Positions 11,370-23,480 of a stretch of DNA of 64,000 bases are shown here, piece by piece. The translations under genes and the position numbers were made by a program. The DNA is from Amorphophallus konjac (taxonomy: Eukaryota > Streptophyta > Magnoliopsida > Alismatales > Araceae). Under the pieces are notes generated by a model. That model was given only the letters and a program-made list of their open reading frames with translations, searched no databases and had not been told where the DNA came from. Numbering within the stretch: the stretch's first letter is position 1; each line of letters begins with the position of its first letter. The stretch lies in assembly GCA_022559845.1 (NCBI GenBank), contig JAHNEJ010001450.1, positions 62,001-126,000 on the forward strand. Reading direction: 5' to 3'.

Positions 11370-13294
11370 ATGATGACAAAATATTGTGGCCACCAAAACT
11401 CACCAAAACTCACTCTCCCCCTTTGACATTATCAAAAAGTGGGGGACAAGGGGAACAAGTATGAAATATAATTAACAACCAGTGGCGTACGAACCCAGCA
11501 ATTAACCTACTTTGAAAAGAAGATGTGGGAACCATGAACACCAAGGAAGGTGACAGAATTATGTGCAATATGCAAAATGATTGAAATATGTCCAGATTCT
11601 CTATTTCCAAACTATATGCAGAATGTAAGACTAAGCTATGCGCAAAATGTATTATGCTAAAGAGCATATTATTCTCCCCGATTGCCATGAACAAAAACCG
11701 ACTGACAATGAGATTATTTAATCTGTTATTTACATGTATAATCTAAAGATGCATTCAAGTGAAATGAAGTATGATATGTATGAAAAGTATCAGGCAATCA
11801 AGCACTCAAGCATGCATAATAAGATATAGAAGTAAGTAAGTCTCTTAGGGACAGGTTTAAGAAGAGTGCTATTGATTATGGGGCATGATGAGCATGAGCA
11901 ATACTAAGAAGGTCGTGCTTACAAAAAGATGGTACTGCATAAACCATGAAAGATGACAGATTCATAAAATACATTCACACAATCAAACTCAAGGTGTATA
12001 TGTGAGAATTGAGCAATGAATTCCAAAGCAATATGGATCATCAGATTTTCCAACTAACACTAAAAAGGAGCTTTTCATCCATACACTTCCATACACAATG
12101 CTTGAGTATCGATAGCTACGTATAACCCCAAAAGAAAATTTTAATTTAACACAAGAAGGTGACTAACCTTTTGACGCGAGTTATACCCTTTGTTTCAGGG
12201 GCATTTCCCGGTTACTCAGTTTCGTCACATATCTTAATTGCAGACTTTGTCACTTTTTGGCGCGAGTTGTACCCTTTGTCTCAGGGGCACTCCCCGGCTA
12301 CTCGGTGCCAAACCCACTTATTCTAGATGTGGATTTGTTTCTCCTTTCGACAAGAGTTTCCTCCTTTATTTCAGGGAAGATTCCCGACTACTTGGATCTG
12401 CGTTCCACTTATACATCTTTTTGGTGGGGCAAATAGCTTTTTTCTCACGAAACATGTAATTTCCATGTAGAGATTCAAGAGCCCTCAAAAGTGTTGAGAG
12501 GAATAACTGTAATCCTTATTAGATTGAATCATTAATCTCAAAAAGGTGCAAAGTGTGTGGGTGGTTGTATTGAATGTAAGCCATGAATTAGTCTAATCAC
12601 AGTTATGTCTCCCCCTAAGTGTATGCACAGATATGATCAAAAACTCCCCCTTAATATGTGCCATGAAACAAACATGTCCAGATCAAAGAAATTTTATCTA
12701 GTAAGGGAAAAAAGTCAGGATGTATTCAAGGAAGGGTGATATGTTATAAACACTCATACATCCATCAAGGTAAAATATTCACACGAATTGATTACCGGTA
12801 CTTGGCTGAGAACGTAGGTCCGAAGACCACCATCAAGCATGGGGAAGGCTTCCAGTTGGACAAAATCTAACCTTCCACAATCGTCATTTGATATACCGGA
12901 TAATCATGGCATTCAAGCACACACGTATGTCAAGTATCTATGCAAGTGTATGCATGTAAGTTGAAGGATGATTGAAAATCATTCCTATCTACAAATATGT
13001 AAGGTTATGCATGATATGAGCATGAAAATAAATATGTAAAATGTGTATGCAAAATTGAATAGTTATTCATAAAGTGTGAGCTAAGTACGAAAGACTTTAT
13101 GTGCAGTTTAAAGTATTCAAAAACTGAATTTATTGACAAAATGTGAAACAACTCCAAACTCAATTTTTACCTTTGTAGATCTTTCAAAGTGAACTTAAGC
13201 AAGATAAATTTCAAAAACAAACTATTTTTATTTCTCGCCTTGAGAGTCCTTTATTTATTGATTCAAAGCGCCCCCGCAAAAGAAATTCTCATTT
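11370..13294 (-). other. Noncoding internal region downstream of gag
   Basis: About 1.9 kb between gag and the 3' LTR has no open frame with family resemblance. It contains three copies of a roughly 50-nt block at 12169-12217, 12254-12304 and 12346-12395 (minus-strand core: CGGG, then CC-CT-A, then AAAGG, then CTCG-G). It also contains a single block near 12790-12870. Related blocks occur in the second gag-only element at 60877-61031 and near 59790-59880, so this is probably functional noncoding sequence rather than decayed pol. Confidence 0.6.
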
Positions 13295-14881
13295 TTAAGA
13301 TTTGGGTACCCAAGCCATCTTGGGTCCCGAGGGGTTAGTTCTAGCACGAGCAAATGGATTCTTGTATTTCCTAGCACACCACTCATCATCAAATCTCATT
13401 GTGGCACAATCATCCATTAAATGACCATCCTGACCACAATAAAAGCAATAGATGGATTTTTTTTTCATGGACCATTTTTCGTCATCTTTCATCACACGAC
13501 GATCATTCATTACATGTCTAAGTTCACCACAATAATGACATAAAAATTTCCTATTGACAGACCATTCATCATCATTTTTCTTTGTAAGACAGTTTTCAAA
13601 AACATGACCATTTAAACTATAGTAGAAGCAATGAATGTTGAGGTTCTTCTCTATGAGTTTCTTATGATTTTTGGAACCATCAACCATATTCACTCTTGAC
13701 TTTAATGCTTCATTATCATCAAATTTTATCAAGAGGCAATCATACATTTCATGGCCATATTTCTCACAATAAAAACATGAAACATTCATTCTTTTTCTTG
13801 ATGCATAAACATGTTTAACCTTTGGAGGGTTTTCATGCACACATGAATAATCAACAACATTTTTGAATTTTTGATTTCCTTTATCACACAGGAGCAAAAA
13901 CTCATTCAACCTCTTGATTTCATTCTCGAGAGACATGATATGCATTTCAGAATTGATCAATTCTTCTTCACATGATGTGATTTTCTCATTCAACAAGGAA
14001 TTAATACTTTTGTGACTTTCAATTTCTTGTTCAAGAGCATGTAATTTATCACAATCATCAATAATCACATATTTTCCTTTCTCAAGAGCAAGCAATTTTT
14101 CAGACATAACTATATTCAAATACTTCAATTTTTCATTTTCCTTAGCAAGTTTATCATTCATAATCAATTCACTGCACAAATCAAGATCAATAGAATTCAA
14201 TTCCATTTTGTTTCTTAACTCATTTTCAATTCTCTCCATTTGAGTAATTTTATTCTTAAGAGCCGAATTTTCATTTCTCAAACAAGTAATTATTTCTTTG
14301 TGGCTTTCACCCTCAAGCATGGAAGTCTTACTCAATTCCTTAAACTCAGCACATTTTCCACATGAGATATTATCAACATAAGAATTTTCAATTTTCTTTT
14401 TTAATTTTTTATTTTCAGATTTTAATGTTTTGTATCTATCAAACAACTCATCATAAGCATTCATTAACTCATCATAGCTAAGCTCATCTCCCTCATCGGA
14501 GTCAGAGTTTACCTCAGAACTTTCCTCGCTTTGACGTTCATCGCCATTGTTTGCCGCGAGGCACTCATCAACACTATTTTCTTTTTGAGCTTCGATTAGC
14601 TCATCCCAAATTTCTTTTGCTGACCTATAAGAGGAAACAAATGAAAACTGATTAGAGTCCAAGGCAGCCTTAAGAGCATTCAAAACAAACATGTTATCAG
14701 AATTCATTCTCTTATGTTCATCAGTCCATCTTAACTCATTTTTGGGTAAAACGTGAGGACCATGAGTGATTAATCTCATAAGCTTCGGATCAATACCAGA
14801 TATCCAAACACAGAATTTTCTAAGCCATAAAGCATAATCAAAGCCATCAAAGACAGGAACTGAATTCACATCAGCCATCAT
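13295..14881 (-). CDS. Gag-like protein with coiled coil and zinc knuckles
   Basis: The frame has 528 codons, starting at ATG 14881 (MMADVNSVPVFDGFDYALWL), 56 bp from the primer site. The N-terminal ~110 residues resemble the copia UBN2 gag core (FDGFDYALWLRKF, then AKEIWDELIEAQ). An acidic Ser/Glu/Asp linker follows at ~115-135, then a long coiled coil (~140-345). The C-terminus has CCHC knuckles: CFYCEKYGHEMYDC and CFYCGQDGHLMDDC look intact, and two more (CFYYSLNGHVFENC, CHYCGELRHVMNDR) have lost a ligand. It ends SGPKMAWVPKS, a motif seen near the gag-protease junction of SIRE-type copia elements, but here a stop follows. The likely role is particle assembly and RNA packaging. The reading frame is intact, suggesting recent activity or selection. 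Confidence 0.8.
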   Translation of the reverse strand: MMADVNSVPVFDGFDYALWLRKFCVWISGIDPKLMRLITHGPHVLPKNELRWTDEHKRMNSDNMFVLNALKAALDSNQFSFVSSYRSAKEIWDELIEAQKENSVDECLAANNGDERQSEESSEVNSDSDEGDELSYDELMNAYDELFDRYKTLKSENKKLKKKIENSYVDNISCGKCAEFKELSKTSMLEGESHKEIITCLRNENSALKNKITQMERIENELRNKMELNSIDLDLCSELIMNDKLAKENEKLKYLNIVMSEKLLALEKGKYVIIDDCDKLHALEQEIESHKSINSLLNEKITSCEEELINSEMHIMSLENEIKRLNEFLLLCDKGNQKFKNVVDYSCVHENPPKVKHVYASRKRMNVSCFYCEKYGHEMYDCLLIKFDDNEALKSRVNMVDGSKNHKKLIEKNLNIHCFYYSLNGHVFENCLTKKNDDEWSVNRKFLCHYCGELRHVMNDRRVMKDDEKWSMKKKSIYCFYCGQDGHLMDDCATMRFDDEWCARKYKNPFARARTNPSGPKMAWVPKS

Positions 14882-14936
14882 GAAATGATCTTTTCTCCTA
14901 GACCGTGAGGTCCGCTGAATAAAAATCAGAGACTAG

Positions 14937-14948
14937 GCTCTGATACCA
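14937..14948 (-). other. Primer binding site, initiator-Met tRNA
   Basis: The minus strand reads tggtatcagagc, two bases from the LTR end at 14951: the canonical plant copia/gypsy primer site. Confidence 0.9.
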
Positions 14949-14950
14949 AT

Positions 14951-17728
14951 TGTTGGCCCAGACTAGATGGCGGACAAGAAGGGGGGTTGAATTGTCCCCC
15001 AGTCGAGATGGTGGATTTTAAAAACAATCTATCTAATTACAGCGGAAATAAAATTAACTACGTTAATTAGCTCAAATTAAACTGAAGTGAGATTTAGGTT
15101 CACTCAATCTTTCCGATCTCACTCGAATAAACTATGCAAAGATGGTAGAAATAAATCCTAACACAGATAGCGGATGAAGCAATGTGCGATGATGCAGTGA
15201 ATAAAAACCTATAAAATGGCATGTGAATAGAGATAGAAGAAATGGACAATCACACAGGCATTCACAATGGACACAGATATTTTTAGGTGGTTCGGGACCA
15301 CGACGGGCTCCCTACGTCCACCCCTCATCGAACCCGGTGAGGCTTCACTGCACGCTACGAACCGTAGCAACACGGGGACGAACCCCAACACCACACACGC
15401 TGCTTCCGCAGCAATACATACACGGGGCCTGGCCCCAAGCCGCTGCCACTGTAGCACACACACACACACACAGTCGGGGAGCACAGCCCGCACACAAATC
15501 CCACATGGAGACGCAGCTCCGTCTACACACAAACTCGGGGAACCTTGCCCCGCAATAAAACCAAACACTCGGAGACGCGGCTCCGCCCACAAATGATAAT
15601 ATATCAAGTTCGATGAACAGAGAGGATATACAATAAACGCCCAAATAACAATCTATGCTCAAATGGAAGAATAGAAATGTAAGAAGAGGAAGTTTCCCTC
15701 AGATCTGCAGTATATCCCGTCCATTGGAGTGATGTGGTGCGCTGGAAGCATTTGCTCGCGGAGTGGAAGTCGTCCAAGCTTGTCGGAGAAGCCGCAGGTA
15801 TAGTCTTCAGCAACCACGCTTGAAGCTAGATCAGATCGACAGATGAAAGCTGGTGGATGGCGTTCTCCTCTCCTTCCTCTTCCTCCTCCAGGTGGTGGCG
15901 TCTCCCCTTTCTCCTTTCCCTGCAATAGGATAGACAATGTTAAGCCCAAGGTTCTGCCGTCGAAGCAAATCGCGGCCAACATATACTCAAAGGAAAAATC
16001 AGCAAAAGGACCACAAAGCCCATGCTAAAAACCATTCAAATAAACACCTAAAGGATGGGAGAAGCCCTAAGGGTATTAGTGTAAAAAGCCCAAGCAAATC
16101 GGTCCAAGAAATGGGCATTTCGCAATCAATCCGAAAAACACGATCCGGACGAACCAGACAAAGTGTCAGTAGAAGAAAAATAACACACAAGACAAAAGTG
16201 TCGACTCTCAGAGTCGACACTTTTTGTTAGCCGTTCTGCCAACCTCAAAATAGCATACAGGACTGTAAGTGTCGACTCTTGGAGTCGACACTTGCAGCCT
16301 GCTCCGCCCAGCTAGCAGGCTGGCCAACAAGTGTCGACTCTAAGTAGAGACTCATGCAGAGCCAAACCAGAAAACTACCTTGGCAGTCCAATGCAAGCAG
16401 AGAAATTGACAAACCCAATTGAAAACATGATTATGCCAAGTGAATAACATGAATTAGAAGGAATTAAAACACCAATCAAACTAGGGTACCATTAAGGAAT
16501 ATTGGAAGTAAAATGATCAAAAGACAATCTCATGAAAATTAAGAAGAGCATGCATGAGACTCATGCAAACCCAGTTCTTCTGAACTAGCAATGAGCATAA
16601 ATGCAAGAGTTCTATGCAATGCTTACCAAAGCTTCACAAGATTTGAAGGCTGATTTCAACCTGCATTGTAATAAATTGAAATGCATTCATATATGGGGGT
16701 GATCCTCACATAACCAGCCCATCAAACCACAACCTCTCGATCCATAACAAGTTCAAGTATGGAAACTCCATTTACCAGTTGAATACTGTCAAACCTCTCA
16801 TGAATACAAAGTCAGTACAAAAATCAAAGTTCATTTCAATTAGACTTTACCAAATATCCAATAACCAACATAGCTCAAAAGTCCAAATAACACAGGTGAT
16901 CAATTGTTAAAGTAGTTCAAGCAAACCACACACATGGTTTCTAGTCAACCCAAAAATATCAAATTCAGTCCAGAAACATTCAAAGTTCAGTTCAAAAGTA
17001 GTTTAGCAAATTCAGACTCAGTTCATTGATGGCCATCCATTGCAAAGGATTTGAAAGAACCAGAACCTACAAAAGTTGACTTTTAGCCCATCAGGAGTCG
17101 ACTTTGTATTCACCCTTTTTAGCACCAAATATAATGACTAAAAGGCAAGATTAGAGCATCACGCAGCCAAGTTACCAAAGTTGATGAAAACACCTTAGCA
17201 AAGTATGAGCCTTGGAAAACCAGTGCAGAAAGTGCTTAAAGCACACACACATCAAGAGAGGTATCAACTCCACTGAATAGAAAGATATGTGACTCTATTT
17301 TACCATGATTCACATAAATTAAATATGTCAGCATTCAAGCTCATAACACATGGACTGAAACCAAAAAACCCATGAAGGATATGCATGATAAACCCTTAGA
17401 ATGAAGTGCATTGAGAGAGACCCATGGTGAGGTCTATGCGCATGAAGCATAGGTCTAAGCATATCAAACATAGGTCGATGCATGTGAAGGAACATGAAGA
17501 ACAGGTCGACTCCCAGAGTGGGTGAGGTCGACTCTTCAGACCACACAAGTCCAAGCATCCAATCCTACAAAACAAGATATCAACAGTAAGCTCCAAAATG
17601 ATCAATGAGCATTTTTCACAGTATTTACACACAATATTTTCACTTCTATTCATACGCAAAACACACAATATATTGTAATCATCAAAACCATTATCAAAGA
17701 TAAAGAGGGGAGCGCACCGAACCCAACA
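14951..17728 (-). repeat. 5' LTR of the gag-only element
   Basis: The LTR is 2778 bp and is the partner of 8580-11354. Differences are scattered single-base changes and short indels; the third GTCGAC palindrome (near 16331-16360) is mutated only in this copy. Confidence 0.9.
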
Positions 17729-17733
17729 CAATT
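17729..17733. repeat. Target-site duplication CAATT (right)
   Basis: This matches 8575-8579 exactly and sits directly after the LTR end AACCCAACA. Confidence 0.9.
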
Positions 17734-18740
17734 AATTATCCACATGGACTAAATAGGGCCCAACATGGCTAAAAAAGTGAAACCAAGGTGATAGCTTGAT
17801 CGACGCGTCCACGTCCTCCTCGAGCTAAAGGGGCTCCGGCGTGTCCTCGTCCACCGGCGTGTACTGCAGCGTGTGTCCGCACCAAAGGAAGCGTACATTA
17901 ACACGGGGCATACCCCGACTCTGGCAAGCTGGCCCCTATAAACCGTTGCAGGCACCACACCAAGCCTCCCACCCGCGAGGAGGAACGCCACACCTGAAAA
18001 GGAAGGGGTGATCCTCATCTCATTGGCTCAATAGGGGTCCCGGGTGAAAGAAGTGAATGCCCTACAAGTCAATCACTTATGAAGTGATAGCATCATTTCT
18101 TATAAATTCTCATTCGTAAATATGGAAATTTCTTCATTATGTCTTATTTATGCATATTACCACTTGAAGTGCTGAAGTCCTTGAACACATGCTATGAAGA
18201 CGGGATCATAATGAGATTATGATAGTGAGATCAACATTCTAGATGCATGTGTTCTAAATGTTCCTGGTCGTAAGATCTTTGAGATAGGACATCAAGGAAT
18301 CCGGATAGACAAGTGCACATGATATCCTCTCAGATGATGAGGGTAACTGATCTCACAGTCACTGGTGTGGAGACACTAAGATATAAGTGCATGTACCCAT
18401 TAAAAGAATAGATTTCACTGAACTGATCCGGTCATGAATCTCTGGATGGTAATTATATCTAATAGTCAACCAAGAGATTCTTCAGTCATAGTAGTACAGT
18501 TGGTCTTTGGACATGAGTCACCAAAGATATCTTGCATGAGGACTTCTATATTTTGATTTTTGACAAAGAGATTTTATCTATAAGTCCTGGATGCTCAGAT
18601 ATTCGGATACAATGGAATACATGCGAAGGTAATTGAGTGACAACAGTGGATCATTCACTCTCGGATATACCATGAGAGAGAATGTCCTATGAATGGTACT
18701 CAGTTAAATCCTTGGCCAAGGTAGATAGTTCCAAAAAATC
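17734..18740. mobile_element. Noncoding transposon-derived sequence
   Basis: No gene is supported. The first part should be the continuation of the LTR split by the gag-only insertion. The 18180-18720 part, which runs from an A/T-rich stretch to ttggccaaggtagatag, resembles untranslated 3' internal regions that I have seen in plant LTR elements, but I cannot name the family. Confidence 0.3.
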
Positions 18741-18749
18741 ACTATCCAA

Positions 18750-19401
18750 CTACGAATCGACACCTAATTCAATCAAAATCCGCCGCATAACCTCAGACAT
18801 GGTTTTTCCCCAAAACGAGCAATATGCCCTCTCTCGGCCTCACCGGGGCATGGAATCATGGGGAAACAATATAGGAGGGCTAAGGATCCGTCCCCTTACC
18901 TCTTATGAAGATCCCACGAGAAATGGATGTCATTCCACACCAAAAACACCATTCTTCACGCCACCGATTCGTGAAATCCGCGAACAACTCCACCACCGCC
19001 ACCGCCCTCGTTCCCACCTCAATCCTCGCCGTCGTCGTCATTGCCGCTCTGACCGCCTCGCCCACCACATACTCCGTCGGCTACCGAAGGTGTGAGGGAG
19101 AGAGAGGGAGAGAACAAGAGAAAATGAAAGGGGGTGGGGGTTTAGGTGATATATATAGGATTTATTTTGGGGTTTAAAAATCTAAAAAATATGAAAAACA
19201 CCTAAAATTAACCCCAAGATTATCTGAAAATGTGTAACTCACCCGTTACGTCACAACGCCCAAAAATAAGTTATTATCTTATATTTGGGGATCCGAAGAC
19301 CCAATATTTAAAAAATCCATTTTATTACGAAAACACGATCCAAGATCTGTGAAAACGCTACGAGACTCGTGAATTCACAATCTGAAGACCCGAGACATTA
19401 C
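18750..19401 (-). mobile_element. Gypsy-type LTR fragment (minus)
   Basis: Reading the minus strand from 19401 gives TGTAATGTCTCGGGTC, close to the TGTAACGCCCCG start of chromovirus LTRs. It runs through an A/T-rich U3 to a TATA box (cctatatatatcacc, about 19148-19160), then CT-rich R sequence. There is no primer site or partner LTR in view, so it is a fragment or solo LTR. Confidence 0.45.
19148..19160 (-). promoter_or_regulatory. TATA box of LTR fragment
   Basis: The minus strand reads cctatatatatcac, placed about 240 bp from the proposed LTR start, with a pyrimidine-rich leader after it. Confidence 0.4.
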
Positions 19402-21053
19402 AGTGTCCTCCCGAGATGATGTTGATATGCACGCCTCGGGGGCAGTTGTCAATCTTCTCGGGGGGATCTCAAGGGGGGTCACGTCGGTCAGCTACATGCT
19501 GGGCCAGGTGCCCTCATCGGATGTGAGTCTCATTCTCATCCTTGAGCTGCTGACAGTCACTAGTGTAGTGGCCATGACCGTCGTGAAACTGGCAATGCTT
19601 CTACTGACTGCAACGCCGTGGGTCGAACTTCATAGGCTCGGGTCGGTGAAGGAGGCCCGAGTCTTTAATCTCCTGATTGATCTCATAAATTGGGGTCATC
19701 AGCGGAGTGTAACGTTTGAACTTCTTGGGCAGCTCCTTTCCATCACCGTTGCGACTTTTTTTCCTCCCCGACTAAGAGAACTAGTCAGGCTGGCACTTCC
19801 TCTCTTCCTCCTTTTCTTGGCCAGAGCTATCTCGGAAGTCCGTTAGGACCTCTTCGCACTTTGCATGACGCAAGGCCAAGATGATGAGGTCGGTGAGGGA
19901 GCCGGAAGGATGGAGAACCAAGTCACGTTGGAGCCCCTCATCCCTGGTTCCCCCTGTCAGGGCAGTGATCGTGGATGCAGCGTCAAGGCGGGGAATTCGA
20001 AGGGCTTCTATTTTGAAGCAATTAATGTAAGCTTGGAGCTTCTCCCCTGGGGCCTGCTTGAGGGCTAGCAGTCACGCGATCGATCTTGGAGGGCCGTTTT
20101 CGGCGAAGCTTTCCTTGAAAAGTCACCCAAACTGCCAGAAGCTAGAGATACTTCCTGACGCGAGGGCTCGGAAACAGGCCTAAACATCCTGTACCAAGGT
20201 GGTAGCAAAGGCCCTGCACTTTATGGTGTCTGAAGTCCCTTGCAAGGTCATCAGGGCATCTAAGCTGTCGAAGTGATCTGCCGGATCACCCAAGCCGTCA
20301 TAGGATTTCAGCGCCAAAAGCTGAACTCTAGGTGATAAGTCGGCTTCAGGATTTATGGAGAGAACGGAGACTGCTCTTCATCTCCGTCAATCGATGAGCT
20401 CTGCTTGCCCTTCTGCAAAGCCCGGAGTGCGCGCTCCTGTTCAGCGAAGCGCCGATCAAACTCTCGGAGCTGAAGAGTGAGCTCGAATGTGTGCGAGAGG
20501 GTGCTGGGGGTAGATTTCCCCTAGTGGGGAAAACTAGCGTCCCTTCTCCCCCTTGTCGCCGGGTGGTGACGAGAGCAATGGCCGCGGCTGGGGGTGGAGT
20601 TCTCTATCATGCGCTGCTCTTTCTCCCCTTCGGATTAGATGAGGCTTCTTGATCCACAACGTGGGGCGGGGGCTGGGATGGCCCACCTGGATTGTTACGG
20701 ACGATACATCCATCTTCTATGATAAAGCGGTCATCCACCGTCCGTCGTGATGCCTCCCCATGATGGTGGACCGATTGGGATTGTTGACATCGTTCCCCCT
20801 CATGGCCTGGGCCCTCATCAGGTCGACGAGTATGCCCAGTTTGCATGGCGTTGAGGGAGTTAAAAGTTTCAAGATTCACCGGAGTGGGTTGCATCCCCTG
20901 GACCGACTGGGGAGGGGGAGCATTGTTTCTCACACTCTGTGTGGCTTTGGTCACTGAGTGAAAAGGGTGAGGGACCTCATGCTCCTGGTTCCTGACCATC
21001 AGAACCTTCCCCTTGTCACCGTTCACTCTACTATTGTTGCTCTTGTGCACCAT
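19402..21053 (-). pseudogene. Ty3/gypsy Tat-lineage gag, degenerate
   Basis: Read on the minus strand from 21053 (first residues MVHKSNNSRVNGDKGKVL), the N-terminal low-complexity part is open to 20607. After a stop, the capsid-like core follows with recognisable pieces: LKSYDGLGDPADHFDSLDAL, ITALTGGTRDEGLQRDLVLH and the RNA-binding motif KHCQFHDGHGHYTSDCQQLK, which is diagnostic for Tat-type gag. At least four in-frame stops are present. Sequence ends at 19402, where the LTR fragment abuts, so pol is missing. Dead copy. Confidence 0.7.
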
Positions 21054-21070
21054 ATTGGCTTTTCGTTCAG

Positions 21071-21092
21071 TTTCCCACAGACGACGTCAAAT
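21071..21092 (-). other. Primer-site region of the Tat-type element
   Basis: The minus strand reads atttgacgtcgtctgtgggaaa, close to the atttggcgccgtctgtgggaa that follows the 5' LTR of Tat-type gypsy elements. It lies 18 bp upstream of the gag start. Confidence 0.6.
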
Positions 21093-21900
21093 GAAGAGGC
21101 TCGATCTCGTACCCTATCGCAGACCATCGGATGCTGGGGGAAAAATTGACGATGTGATCACACCAAGACTCCTCGAGAGTGGGCCTGCAAAAAAGACCAG
21201 GGATCAGGGGGCCTGGGATGGGGATCTCGGGAAAAACCCTCCGATGCTTAAGTCAGCAATGGACAAGATCTAAGAGCAAGAGGAAACAAAGGGTTTGGGG
21301 ATACGAGATCGCTATTCATCAGTTGAGGGTCTGGGATGAGATAATATATGATGTCCTTCTTGGAGGGAGATCCTTGAGATTAAATAGTCGCGAAGTCCCT
21401 TTCTGGTTCCGCAGAGACCGATGAGAGGGGGGTAGATTAAGAGTCATATTCCCCAGGTAAGGATTGTTACCAGTGTGAGACTCTTACCCTCATCTCAATC
21501 TCTCTGCGTCCTTTGGTCTAATCCGTTCGCAGGGAGTGTGTTAGTCGTTATATCGGATAGAAGCTCGGTCTGGATAGGTCTCCCTTGGGGCCAAGAGGGG
21601 ATCCCAGACGTGAGGTTACCCACCTCTGGATAAAGATTAGTCTCTTTAGAGAGCCAAAGTCGTCGAGCGTTACTTCTATCCTAGCGCACTTTTGGGGGGT
21701 TCCCTTGGTAAATTTCCGGTCGCTCGAGACTATCGCGTGGTGGAGCTTTCCCGACTTTAGAGAGTCCTCTGCGTGGACGTCTATCCGGGACTAGTTAGCA
21801 CTTCTTAGGCCCTCTTATTTAAATTTTTGATAGATGGACCCCGGATATTTTAGTGGGTGGTCACCTATTGGGCCGAATGAGTCTCGTGGACCTTTGAGTA
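21093..21900 (-). mobile_element. Probable 5' LTR of the Tat-type element
   Basis: This gene-free sequence adjoins the primer-site region. Its outer end is not defined because the partner LTR is missing. Confidence 0.4.
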
Positions 21901-23206
21901 AAAAAATTAGTGGACCGTGACTTTTTTCCTTTCTAATACCACTGCGGCAAAGTCGCGGGGTCAAGTACTATTTGTATGTTAGTGTGCATCCCGACCGTAG
22001 TCTATCTCGTACTAGTTCCATTATTTGTCAGTGAAACTTCCACGACTCAATTGGACACTTTCGAATCCTATGATGTCAAAAGCGCACTCGAATGTAACAC
22101 GTCTTCATCTATCTGCGAAACAAGAGCTCCTCAGTTCGGCCCTTTGTAATCATCATCGACGCTCCCCCCCCCCCCCCCCCCCCCCCCCACCAAAACAAAC
22201 AAGGTAATTAAAAGAGAATAATAAACCATCCTGGCCTTTGTTGGTAGAAGATGGTCGAGATTGACGTTAGCTCGATAAAATTGTCGTCATGGCAATTTCA
22301 ATAATCAGATAATCATACCGATAATGAAGGAGATGATGAAATTGTAAGGGGCTTCAATCTTTTCCGATTTGTCAACATCTGTCTTGGAGCCTCTTCCGTG
22401 AGTCCGCTTCCCACCCCTTCGAGTGATGTTGCTTGAGAATCCAGCATTTTTTTATGATGGTTGATGGGTCGGGGGGGGGGGGGGGGGTTCACGCAAGGCT
22501 CCGTCAAGTCACTCAATCCATCCAGAAACGGGAATTGTGAGGCGTGACGTTGCTCCGTCAAGGTTTTCTCTCGCTCGTATGTCCTCAAAATAGTCAGTAC
22601 TTATATTATATCTCTGCCAGAGTCATAGTATGGCATTACATTCTGTCATTTCATTTGTCATTTGTCATTTAGACTAAATGGTCAGGATGAAAAAAAAAGA
22701 TTAAAAAAACTTTAAATTCAGCTCTGCTTAAATTTGTATTTTCTTAGCATTCGATTTTCAAATTAAATAGGAAAAAAAAGAACAAATAAGATAGTAAGAG
22801 GTACATTCCTCTATCTATCCTCGAGTCACCATTGTTACCCCCTCCACCATGTCAAATTGAAGTGTCAGCAACTTGCGTTGCCTGGCATCAGGAGCAAAAC
22901 CTGACTGCGTCCGACTAATTTATCATGTCTGAAAGATGATTAAGATCCCGCTAATATTGTGTTTCCAAACAATGCCAAAGATCACAGGGTAATTACAACT
23001 GGTTTACCCATTCTGGCTTGGTCTGGACTACACGAGTGAACCCAATCAGAGACCTATTATCCAAATACATCCGATCAATAAACAACAAATTTGAACCAAT
23101 TCATAAAAGACTAATCCTACCATGTCAAATCTGTCCGAGTCGTTGTCAGTGATTCTCTTTAAACTAGGGGCTGTATGTATCATCGTAAAAAAGCGGTAAA
23201 AAGTCG
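21901..23206. other. No gene seen; homopolymer tracts
   Basis: I see no coding sequence. Notable are a run of 25 C at 22164-22188 and 17 G at 22471-22487. The rest is A/T-rich intergenic or old TE sequence. Confidence 0.5.
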
Positions 23207-23407
23207 TAATAGGGTGCTTGGGAGTAATTTTTTTTTTAAATCTTTTTCTATCTAAAAACTTGTGTCAACATATTTTTTAACATAAATTTTAAAATTGATA
23301 AAAATACACACTTTCTGTTTGGCAGTAGTGTCGTAAATTTTAAAATTTGTGTAAATGTGTTTGTCAGGGGTCTTCCTCTCCGGGTAACCTCCGGCAGTTT
23401 CCGGCAG

Positions 23408-23411
<4 letters not shown>

Positions 23412-23479
<68 letters not shown>
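23412..23479 (+). repeat. GA microsatellite
   Basis: About 34 uninterrupted AG dinucleotides; the long open frames across it in several phases are artefacts of the repeat. Confidence 0.97.

Positions 23480-23480
<1 letters not shown>

Larger units (their letters stand above)
8580..17728 (-). mobile_element. Complete gag-only (TR-GAG-like) LTR retrotransposon
   Basis: The 9149-bp element in minus orientation has LTRs 8580-11354 and 14951-17728 that are nearly identical in long stretches, a CAATT target duplication, a tRNA-Met primer site at 14937-14948 and a purine tract next to the 3' LTR. The 3.6 kb interior encodes a single Gag-like protein (13295-14881) and then about 1.9 kb with no protease, integrase, reverse transcriptase or RNase H. 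Initiator-Met priming, the UBN2-like N-terminus and the coiled coil plus CCHC layout point to a non-autonomous member of Ty1/copia, similar to the published TR-GAG class. It would need pol proteins in trans. Confidence 0.88.
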
